From RHKK01 sp964596245 (GTDB taxonomy: Bacteria; Patescibacteriota; Patescibacteriia; 2-12-FULL-60-25): 64,000 nucleotides of DNA. The stretch is taken from NCBI GenBank assembly GCA_964596245.1, contig CAZQSK010000001.1, forward strand, positions 118,915 to 182,914, given 5' to 3'. Shown here piece after piece: positions 50,841 to 58,312 of the stretch. Each line of letters opens with the position of its first letter. Positions within the stretch are counted from its first letter, which is position 1. The position numbers were made by a program, and so were the translations under genes. The notes below the pieces were generated by a model. The model searched no databases. It was given only the letters and a program-made list of their open reading frames with translations, and was not told where the DNA came from.

Positions 50841-53220
50841 TGTAAGCTTTCCGTAGTTCGGTACCGGTATAGAAGTGCGAGAGAATCGCGTCGTACGTCA
50901 TCTTGTCCTTGGCGTCCATTTGAAGGGCACCGGTGGCTGACATGCCTACGCCGTGGCCCCACAACGTCTTACCAATATCATTCGGCACCGGAACCGACTT
51001 GAGCCAGGGCACGGCTGCACCGCCCCAGACCTCGGTCCAATCACGCGTACGACCATCTGAACGCGAGAAATAGGGCGTAATGGCCAACTTACCCTGATAC
51101 GTCACGATCTGGCCGCGCGTATCATTCACGGCCGCCACAATGGTGGGGCTACGCGCTTCGGCGCCATAACCGCGATAGACCTGATCATACGTCGCATCAA
51201 TCGTGTAGTTACGCGCCGCATGTTTGGTGCCGCGCTGCACGTGATACATCGCATAAGTGCGAGCCGCCACGAGCAATGCACGCTGGTACTGCATCGGACT
51301 CACGTTGGATGTTTCTGCAATCCCCTTCAAATACCATTCAACCGGCAATTCGTTGATCACCCACACCTGATCAACCGCCGAGGCATAGCGCAGTTCAAGA
51401 TGCGCGCGGAAGGTGTTGTCATTCGCTCCCGGAAGCCAAGCCACCGGACGGCTAAAGTCAGACATTTCCATCGGCGAAAGATTGTCTTGAGCTTTCACGA
51501 CATACCACGTACTCGACTGTGCAGGAGGACAATCACCACTGATCGTGTACAAACGATTACCGCGGTCATAGGTCACAACCACACTTTGACCGACATTCAA
51601 GGTACACACCGTGTTACCGCCATTCTTCACGAACAAACCAGCGTACTTCGCTTTCACCACCATCTTATTATCCGTTGTTTCAAAGATACCAACGCGAATC
51701 ATCGGCTCGTCAGGCAATGAAGAGACATCGCCATTCAACGGAATCGGATTCAAAGCCGGAATCGAAGGCGTGGGCGTTGTAGTACCAGGCGCTGCCGGAG
51801 TCGTCACAACCGGTTTTGGTTTTGGTTCAGGCTCGATATAACCGTCAGCGGTAACGGTGATCGGAATATCGATCACAGCACCATCAACCGGCTGCTGATC
51901 CGCATACAGCTGAAAACTAGCCGTATAAGTGCCTTTTTTAGGAGGAGCTTTGATATAAAAAGTGAGAAAACCGACTTCACCTGGATTGGTTGCGCCCAAT
52001 AACTGAACCGGAGTTGAGATGTCACGCCAGGTATCATCGCGGACTGAGCCGAGTGAACCGGACAAAGCAGGAACAACGCCCTTCACCTTCAAGCTACGCG
52101 AGGTCCAAGCAGCGTTACCAGTATTTTTGAATCCGACCGTGACCTCTTGTCGCGCATTGCCAGCGGCACTCATCGATTGCAAGGAACGCAACATCAAAGA
52201 CGCGGCATATGTTCCGCCACGAGTTGCCGCCGCTTGTCCCAAAATAGTCGCCGCATCCTGGCCTGGCGGCGCAGTCGCGATGAACTCGCCCGTCATTGGG
52301 ACGACGATCGGCAAAATCACACGGCTACCGGAAATCCAAGCCGTATCTTCGGCCGCCAACATGAACTCTTCACGATAAATCCCAGGAACGCGCGGAGCAC
52401 GCACCTCCACCTTAAAATGCGCGATTTGGCCCGGTTTTACTTCGTTTTCTATCATTTTCGCGGCCTGATTTCCGCTCCAGCTCATATCCTTAAATGGACT
52501 CACGCGCTCCTTATTGCCGGTCACGCTGTACAGCGAAACATATGATCCCCCGGTTTTCTTCCAGATTTCTTTTCCGGCATTCTTAAATGCCAATTCAATA
52601 AAAATGTTCTGCTCCATGCTGAGCTGCCATTCATTACCACTCTTGGAGCTGAGCTCGCCACGCCAATTCGGATTGTCGGCGACAGGTTCTGCGGTCGGAG
52701 TTGGTGTGGTGACAACCGGTGTCGTGGCTGGAGTCGGCGCCGGTGAAGCCGTCAAAACATTTGTACTGACATTCAGCTCAAGTGAAAAACGTCCATTACC
52801 CATGCGACGCAAGCCTTCTGCAACCAAAAGAAAATCACTCTTATACGTTCCGACCTTGCTCGGTGCAACCAACGGGAAGCTAAATGTCGCGACTCCGCCC
52901 GGGGCAAGCGTCGCCACAGGCAAGCGTGCCGGACGCATGTTATTTTCCCAGCCCGCAGACGCCAAAACGCTGTTCACCTCGGTCTTGCGGACATTGTCGT
53001 ATGAATAGATGGAAACAAAATTCTTACTTGTTTTGCTCCAAGTCGCGGTTCCGATATTTTTTACCGTCACTTTGACCGTAGCTTTGGCGCCAGGTGCTAG
53101 TTGGCGCGGTGCATCAACCGAAATAATTGAAACGTCATACGCTTCGCGTACGGCAGACAGGGCCGGCGCAAGAGGCGCAAGCGCGAGAGAACAAACCAAA
53201 AGGGCTCTGAGCCATTTCAT
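50836..53220 (-). CDS. Secreted SpoIID/LytB-domain protein with NBR1-like Ig domains
   Basis: 794 residues. Signal peptide (LRALLVCSLALAPLAPALSA). Three Ig domains of the NBR1/FW type share GTATWSK, KEIWKK and NAAWTS-like cores (about 30-135, 180-290, 330-460). A Pro-rich linker and an SH3-like segment follow, then a SpoIID domain from about 600: YLKGIAETSNVSPMQYQRALLVAARTYAMYH, YRGYGAEA and GHGVGMSATGALQMD. SpoIID is a peptidoglycan-modifying transglycosylase; this CPR version probably remodels or anchors to the wall. Leader of about 40 bases. Confidence 0.85.
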   Translation of the reverse strand: MKWLRALLVCSLALAPLAPALSAVREAYDVSIISVDAPRQLAPGAKATVKVTVKNIGTATWSKTSKNFVSIYSYDNVRKTEVNSVLASAGWENNMRPARLPVATLAPGGVATFSFPLVAPSKVGTYKSDFLLVAEGLRRMGNGRFSLELNVSTNVLTASPAPTPATTPVVTTPTPTAEPVADNPNWRGELSSKSGNEWQLSMEQNIFIELAFKNAGKEIWKKTGGSYVSLYSVTGNKERVSPFKDMSWSGNQAAKMIENEVKPGQIAHFKVEVRAPRVPGIYREEFMLAAEDTAWISGSRVILPIVVPMTGEFIATAPPGQDAATILGQAAATRGGTYAASLMLRSLQSMSAAGNARQEVTVGFKNTGNAAWTSRSLKVKGVVPALSGSLGSVRDDTWRDISTPVQLLGATNPGEVGFLTFYIKAPPKKGTYTASFQLYADQQPVDGAVIDIPITVTADGYIEPEPKPKPVVTTPAAPGTTTPTPSIPALNPIPLNGDVSSLPDEPMIRVGIFETTDNKMVVKAKYAGLFVKNGGNTVCTLNVGQSVVVTYDRGNRLYTISGDCPPAQSSTWYVVKAQDNLSPMEMSDFSRPVAWLPGANDNTFRAHLELRYASAVDQVWVINELPVEWYLKGIAETSNVSPMQYQRALLVAARTYAMYHVQRGTKHAARNYTIDATYDQVYRGYGAEARSPTIVAAVNDTRGQIVTYQGKLAITPYFSRSDGRTRDWTEVWGGAAVPWLKSVPVPNDIGKTLWGHGVGMSATGALQMDAKDKMTYDAILSHFYTGTELRKAYK

Positions 53221-53268
53221 ACCAAAAGATCGCTTTGTTTCGCGCTTTTTCCGCTTCCTAACATCTAT

Positions 53269-53297
53269 ATAATATCATTTTTTTGAGGGTCGGTCAA
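53269..53297 (-). promoter_or_regulatory. Promoter of the SpoIID gene
   Basis: TTGACC, 17-base spacer, TATTAT on the minus strand. Confidence 0.7.
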
Positions 53298-53335
53298 AAA
53301 GCGCTACACAAAGATACAATACGAGCCGCGTAGCG

Positions 53336-54100
53336 TTACTCCTGACCAATCACAACGAGGATATCAGCCTTAATACCCGTTTCCTTATCCAAAGAAGTCA
53401 CAATATCGGCTTTCAAGAGGTCTGCGATCTGTTGAATCGTGCTTGGCAACGACTTCCCGGAAGCGTTATAGACAATGCTCTTGGTAAGCGTCTTATCCTT
53501 CGCATCACCAACAACCGTCACGTTCAAGCCCTTTTCTTTCAGTAGGTTGGCTGCCGTTCTACCGACGCCGGCCGTTAACGTACCGTTTCGTACTTCAATC
53601 GTGGCTGACTCGACCTCCTTAGTCGACGGCTGTTCTGAAGATGTAGGTGGATTCACCGGCACAACCAGGGTCACACGATCTTGAGCCTCAGAGTACACAA
53701 CAAGCTTATTCGCCCAAACAAACAACCTATCCCCCACCTGCACATCGCGATAGAGCACTGGATTCTGCTTCTTAAACGCTTCCAAATCCGTAACCGTCGC
53801 CACCGCCGGCTCTTCGGTTTCGGGAACCGATGCGATGCTTGCGACATGTTTAATCAGCGTCGCCAAGCTGTCGTCTTCTTGCGTGGCAGCGCTCTCTACC
53901 ACAGGGACAACCGGCTCCTGTCCTCGCATGGCCTGTACGGCATAGGCCCCGCAGCCGACGACGAAACAAATACCCAAAATACCAAGCAAAATCATCTGTC
54001 GATTTGGCTGAGGGCGCGTTGCGGTCGGCGGCGAGATCGGAAGCTCATCGAGCTCGACCTTGGCACGGGAAGTGGAAACTTTTTTCTTTCCTTTAATCAT
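53336..54100 (-). CDS. Membrane-anchored LytR_C-domain protein
   Basis: 254 residues. Basic cytosolic N-terminus (about 1-34), one membrane helix (about 35-55: MILLGILGICFVVGCGAYAV), then an extracellular part. A middle module (ATVTDLEAFKKQNP, VGDRLFVWANKLVVYS) is shared with the protein at 57868. The C-terminal LytR_C domain (ATIEVRNGTLTAGVGRTAANLL, VVGDAKDKTLTKSIV, ADILVVIG) is normally found behind LytR-CpsA-Psr enzymes; here it stands without the catalytic LCP domain. TATACT is six bases before the ATG. Confidence 0.78.
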   Translation of the reverse strand: MIKGKKKVSTSRAKVELDELPISPPTATRPQPNRQMILLGILGICFVVGCGAYAVQAMRGQEPVVPVVESAATQEDDSLATLIKHVASIASVPETEEPAVATVTDLEAFKKQNPVLYRDVQVGDRLFVWANKLVVYSEAQDRVTLVVPVNPPTSSEQPSTKEVESATIEVRNGTLTAGVGRTAANLLKEKGLNVTVVGDAKDKTLTKSIVYNASGKSLPSTIQQIADLLKADIVTSLDKETGIKADILVVIGQE

Positions 54101-54106
54101 AGGATG

Positions 54107-54112
54107 AGTATA
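54107..54112 (-). promoter_or_regulatory. -10 box for leaderless LytR_C gene
   Basis: TATACT, six bases before ATG 54100 on the minus strand. Confidence 0.55.
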
Positions 54113-54113
54113 A

Positions 54114-55604
54114 CTATTTTGAAGAGCGGCGTCGACGCTTGGTAGCTGATCCCTTAATGTCTTCCATTCCCTGCTTCAACTTGGTCAAAAGGAAATTCTC
54201 TTCATCGAGCGAACGCGCCTCGGCGGTGAGCCGCTTTTGACGATTCTTCTCAAGCAAATCCGAGTATTCATCGATCTTGGCACGCAAGTCATCGAAGAGG
54301 CGCTGCAAATCATCATCCTTATCCTCGCGCTTACGTCGTCCAAAAATGATTGGGAACATGAAGCGGCGGCGGCGCAACATGAAGATAATAATCAAGCACA
54401 GGAAGATGAGAATCAACAGCAAGATGCAGACGGCGGCGAGCAACCATGCGAGCGTTCGATCAACGGGCGCCGCCGCCGTAACGGGCGCCGTCACGCTGAA
54501 AGAGGCGGAAGCCGCCTTCACATTGCCTGCCTTATCAAAAGCCTTTGCAGAGAGAACATAGTCCCCCGCAGGTACATTCGTCAGCGTATAAACGTGGCTA
54601 CCATCATCAATCCAACGTTCCGGCTCGCTATCGTTCAAGCGAATCTCATAATGATCGATCCCTGAGCGGGCGTCATTCGCGGTAATCAGGAAACGAACCG
54701 TATTTTCCGTTGAGTCCTTACGTAACGCTTCGGCAATGGTGAAAATGTCAGGCGCCGTGGTATCGATCTGGAATCGATAATGCGTGGCCGGACCCCAACC
54801 CTGGGCATTCCGGAATCGAACATGCACATACCACACGCCATCTGCCTGATTTTCTACCCGATACGAACGAACCACGCCCTCAGATGAGGTACCTGGATCG
54901 GTTGTCGCCGACTGATCAACCGAAACGCTTACCCCCGTCACGCCCGAAGGCACGGACCACGAAAAATCGGCGCTACTCTTCTGATACCACGCATTCGGAT
55001 CCGGGTGGGATGCTGAAGTAATCACCGGGGCTCCGGGGATCGTGGGCGTCGTCGGCGTGGGAGTCGGTTCCGGCTTCTCTTCCTCTTCGCCAATGGTGAT
55101 TCTCGCTCCACCCAAACCGGACGTGATATTCGTCCCTTGTCCGTCATTGGCGAGAACGGCTCCCGAAGAGAACTTCACCTGCGCTGTCCCGGTTTTCTTT
55201 GCGCGGAACGTGATCGTCATCACCTTACCGCTTGCGGCCTGAAATCCCGGATTATAGACAATACCTTCAAAATTCACGGTTCCGGCCGTATTTGAAAATG
55301 CCGGATCCTGTACCCACAAATTCAGAATGGAGCCACCCTTACTCACACCCGTAACGCTTAGCAAATCTGTTGGAAATGAAACCACACCCTGTGTCGCGTT
55401 CATGGACTGGGCTTTGCTCTCGACATACACGCTGACCGAAATCGTCTGTCCAACCTTTACGGATCCGCTCCCGGGAGAAAAAAACAGGCTTGCCGCATTG
55501 GCGTATGTAGCTGGTACAAAAAGGCCGACAACAAAAAGCAACGCCGCGAAGAAGAATCCTCGCGTCTTATGCGCGCGTTTTGCGGCCGGTCTTACGTCCT
55601 CCAT
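54114..55604 (-). CDS. Membrane-anchored cohesin-like protein with cytosolic coiled-coil tail
   Basis: 496 residues. Signal peptide or N-terminal helix (about 16-38), then a cohesin-like domain (about 38-172): SLFFSPGSGSVKVGQTISVSVYVES, VVSFPTDLLSVTGVSKGGSIL, VMTITFRAKKTGTAQVKF. A Glu/Pro/Thr linker, a fibronectin-like segment (about 205-285: DFSWSVPSGVTGVSV) and an Ig-like domain (about 290-375) follow. A C-terminal membrane helix (about 385-410) comes next, with an RRRR stop and about 85 cytosolic residues with coiled-coil character (DDLRAKIDEYSDLLEKN) ending in a basic tail. It overlaps the upstream cohesin gene by 38 bp. Confidence 0.8.
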   Translation of the reverse strand: MEDVRPAAKRAHKTRGFFFAALLFVVGLFVPATYANAASLFFSPGSGSVKVGQTISVSVYVESKAQSMNATQGVVSFPTDLLSVTGVSKGGSILNLWVQDPAFSNTAGTVNFEGIVYNPGFQAASGKVMTITFRAKKTGTAQVKFSSGAVLANDGQGTNITSGLGGARITIGEEEEKPEPTPTPTTPTIPGAPVITSASHPDPNAWYQKSSADFSWSVPSGVTGVSVSVDQSATTDPGTSSEGVVRSYRVENQADGVWYVHVRFRNAQGWGPATHYRFQIDTTAPDIFTIAEALRKDSTENTVRFLITANDARSGIDHYEIRLNDSEPERWIDDGSHVYTLTNVPAGDYVLSAKAFDKAGNVKAASASFSVTAPVTAAAPVDRTLAWLLAAVCILLLILIFLCLIIIFMLRRRRFMFPIIFGRRKREDKDDDLQRLFDDLRAKIDEYSDLLEKNRQKRLTAEARSLDEENFLLTKLKQGMEDIKGSATKRRRRSSK

Positions 55605-56508
55605 GCGTATTTTTGAAGATCCGAGTAACCAACAAGATGCAGAGTAGGATCATCAACAGTATACACAATCCGACGTATTTTAGGTACGGAACAGGCTTCA
55701 TCGGCTGCACCGTCGCGCTTCGTACATTTCCCGCATAATCAAACGCGCGAACAAATATCGTGCTCTTTAACTCTTGATCCTCCAACACATACGGACTCAC
55801 CGCTTCTTTCCAGCGCAGACTGGATGGATCAGACGTCTCCCATGGCCACAGGCGCTGTTCCGCGACTTCATAACGCGCAATCCCCGAGCCCTTGTCCTGC
55901 GTCGTGAAAATCAACACGTATTTTCCATCAAACGCATCGGCGAACTGCGTCACGGATGGAACAAACGATTCCGGCGCATCCGGATCAAAAGGAGCGAGTA
56001 GGACCGGCGGCGTGGTCGTTGTTACCAAAATACGCATCGCGAGCGGCGAACGCGAGACGGCGATCTCGGTTCCCTCGCCATCATGGCGATACATATGTTC
56101 TTGAAGCGACGAAACGGAAAATGGACCGTCTTTTTTCGCCTCCAGGATCAAAGAAAACAAATATCCTCGCGGTCCGGCATAGCCACCCGGCAGCATACCG
56201 GAAAAGGCCACCTTATCCCCGGAAACACTAGGCTTTGGCTTCTCCAACCAAAGATTCACAACCGATCCCCCATCTCGAACCTCACGTAATGTGACGGCGT
56301 CTGTAGGAATAACGATCTCTCCCTCCAACGCATTCAGCGTCTCTTCTTTGGTATTGATGAATACGCCAACTTCAAACAACTGACCAACAACCACGCTTGG
56401 ACTTTGTGCGCCAAAATAAATCTCAGCGGCGTTAGTTGCAAATGGGAAAGCAAGGACAAAAATAGCAGCCAAGACGTTAAGCGTTGCGCGATGCGAGATA
56501 CGTTTCAT
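55567..56508 (-). CDS. Membrane-anchored cohesin-like protein
   Basis: 313 residues. Signal peptide (RATLNVLAAIFVLAFPFATNA) then a cohesin-like domain (about 29-160): EIYFGAQSPSVVVGQLFEVGVFINT, EGEIVIPTDAVTLREVRDGGSVV, LFSLILEAKKDGPFSV. An Ig-like domain (about 185-280: YVLIFTTQDKGSGIARYEV, TIFVRAFDYAGNV) and a C-terminal membrane helix (YVGLCILLMILLCILLV) with a short basic tail follow. ATG 56508 lies one base after the stop of the dockerin gene; a longer frame from 56571 would overlap it. Paralogue of the next gene, sharing the GGSVVNLW / GGSILNLW tract. Confidence 0.8.
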   Translation of the reverse strand: MKRISHRATLNVLAAIFVLAFPFATNAAEIYFGAQSPSVVVGQLFEVGVFINTKEETLNALEGEIVIPTDAVTLREVRDGGSVVNLWLEKPKPSVSGDKVAFSGMLPGGYAGPRGYLFSLILEAKKDGPFSVSSLQEHMYRHDGEGTEIAVSRSPLAMRILVTTTTPPVLLAPFDPDAPESFVPSVTQFADAFDGKYVLIFTTQDKGSGIARYEVAEQRLWPWETSDPSSLRWKEAVSPYVLEDQELKSTIFVRAFDYAGNVRSATVQPMKPVPYLKYVGLCILLMILLCILLVTRIFKNTHGGRKTGRKTRA

Positions 56509-56509
56509 A

Positions 56510-57871
56510 CTAACCAGTCCAGTGATAAGCCATAATACTAAAGTCCACGATCGTGATCTTTCCATCGCCATTCAATCGTTCAGCTTCGAGAACGGCGAAC
56601 GCGGATGAGAGTGTTCGCTTGTACCAGAACGCGGCAATGGAGAAGTCTACCAAGTTCACCTTCCCATCACAGTTCATATCCGCCTTTCCGCATCGCCCCT
56701 TGGGAATGAGTACGGTCTTGGTTCCAACGGCGAAACCGACAGCCTTACTAAACTGGCTCACCTCCCCATCCTTTGAAGACCTTGATTTGGTTGTATGTTG
56801 ACCAAGCTCAAGCGGAACCGTATCAAAATTAAGCAAATACGCACCATCTCCGTCCGATTGGACCTTGGTAAAATGCTCATGCTCGGAGTTCACCTGAATC
56901 GTGATCTCGCTCACCGGCGCCGACTGACCGAAGATAGCGATCGTTTCACCTTTCTTCACTTCCAATTTATCGACCGCGATAGTGGGCGTAAGAAAAATAC
57001 CGCTCACATTCGTCGTTGCCCCGCTCGTCACGCTGACGGGAAATGTCACCAAGCTGGAGCGCTCGCCCAGCTTATCTTCACCGTACACAGAAAAGATGAA
57101 CGTTCCGGGCGAAACACCCGTCAAGTTAATCTGAAAACGAGCATCGGGTCCCGCAATGGTCGTAGCAGCCACTTGCGCATCCTTCAAAAGAGTGACCGTG
57201 CTATTTGGATACGCGCGACCGCTAAAGTTCACGGCCGTTATAGGCGTTTCTGCGCCCCCTCCACCACCACCGCCTCCGCCACCTCCAACAGCGCCCCCTC
57301 CTCCGGACGGAGGCGTGACCGGTGGTGTCGGAGTCACAGAAATAACGGTTGATGTTGCTATGGGATGATTGAATGCATCAATAGCTCGAACGACAAAATA
57401 ATAGGGTACACCGTTACTCAACCCCGTAACCGTATGACTTAACACATTGCCGACATTTCCATACGAAAACGGTCCACCGGATGATCCGGAAACGCCTACG
57501 TCATACGTAGCAGCCGACAGACCAAGCGTCCCAACAGAAGCTGACCAAGAAAGAGCGGCGGAACCGTTTCCCGCGCTTCCGGTCACAATCGGCAATGTAA
57601 TAGTCGGAAAATAAAGGAAACCAGCATGATAGATAAAGTTGGAAGCGGTGGTCTCTCCCGTAACCGTTTGGGCATCGCTCGAATAAAACTCAAAACTAGC
57701 AGAAGTCGAACGCCCTCCGGACTCTGTCGTGATTGGATCGCGAAGGATGAAGTTCGTAGAGGCAAAATCCTGAGCAAGAACTAATCCTGCCGGTGAAGAT
57801 ACACAAAAAGACAATAGAGTTGTGAGTGCGAGAAAAATCCTGAGACGTCCCCTGGAAAACATATTTATCAT
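56510..57871 (-). CDS. Secreted dockerin-containing protein
   Basis: 453 residues. Signal peptide (FLALTTLLSFCVSSPAGLVLA), an N-terminal module (FASTNFILRDPITTESGGRSTS) I associate with CPR surface proteins, a fibronectin-III-like domain (about 92-180), a Pro/Gly linker with a long Gly run (about 185-207), and two carboxypeptidase-regulatory-like beta domains (about 210-290 and 300-385). The C-terminal 60 residues form a type I dockerin with two calcium loops: DMNCDGKVNLVDFS and RLNGDGKITIVDFS. It should bind the cohesins encoded directly downstream. The start overlaps the upstream stop (ATGA). Confidence 0.85.
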   Translation of the reverse strand: MINMFSRGRLRIFLALTTLLSFCVSSPAGLVLAQDFASTNFILRDPITTESGGRSTSASFEFYSSDAQTVTGETTASNFIYHAGFLYFPTITLPIVTGSAGNGSAALSWSASVGTLGLSAATYDVGVSGSSGGPFSYGNVGNVLSHTVTGLSNGVPYYFVVRAIDAFNHPIATSTVISVTPTPPVTPPSGGGGAVGGGGGGGGGGGAETPITAVNFSGRAYPNSTVTLLKDAQVAATTIAGPDARFQINLTGVSPGTFIFSVYGEDKLGERSSLVTFPVSVTSGATTNVSGIFLTPTIAVDKLEVKKGETIAIFGQSAPVSEITIQVNSEHEHFTKVQSDGDGAYLLNFDTVPLELGQHTTKSRSSKDGEVSQFSKAVGFAVGTKTVLIPKGRCGKADMNCDGKVNLVDFSIAAFWYKRTLSSAFAVLEAERLNGDGKITIVDFSIMAYHWTG

Positions 57872-58269
57872 TGACCGAGCGGATTCTCGGGATCAACGTT
57901 ACCGATATTCAAAGGCGCGACCTCAACGATTTTCTTCTGAATCGGATCATAGAGGATGGCCTTTTTCGCTTTTGTATAGATAAACACACGATCCCCCGTC
58001 TTCGCATTAGTGAAAAAAGGCTGATTCCGCAACTTAGAGAGATCGGTCACAGTTGCAATAGTCGGCGTTTCATCCGCGGGCAAGACGATAAGAGCCGAAA
58101 TCTCCCGAATCAATTCCTGATTCCTTTTTGCGTTCGTCGCAAGATCAACTCTCCGCTCATCCCCTCCTCGATTACCACCTGAAAGTAAGTAGCCTAGGCC
58201 AAACGCAATACCAACAAGAACAATGGCGCCGATGATTAATTGGACTCGATACGTCTTCAGCAGCTCCAT
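57868..58269 (-). CDS. Small single-helix membrane protein
   Basis: 133 residues. One N-terminal helix (VQLIIGAIVLVGIAFGLGYLL), then an extracellular module TIATVTDLSKLRNQP, KTGDRVFIYTKAKKAILYDP that matches the middle of the LytR_C protein (53336). The module pairs TVTDL with GDR-F/V-F and a short beta strand. There is no LytR_C domain. A TAGGAT box stands 11 bases before the ATG. It lies between the giant adhesin and the dockerin gene in the same orientation. Confidence 0.7.
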   Translation of the reverse strand: MELLKTYRVQLIIGAIVLVGIAFGLGYLLSGGNRGGDERRVDLATNAKRNQELIREISALIVLPADETPTIATVTDLSKLRNQPFFTNAKTGDRVFIYTKAKKAILYDPIQKKIVEVAPLNIGNVDPENPLGQ

Positions 58270-58312
58270 AAATCAATCGTATCCTATCACCTAACTATAA
58301 ACCGCGGAATTC

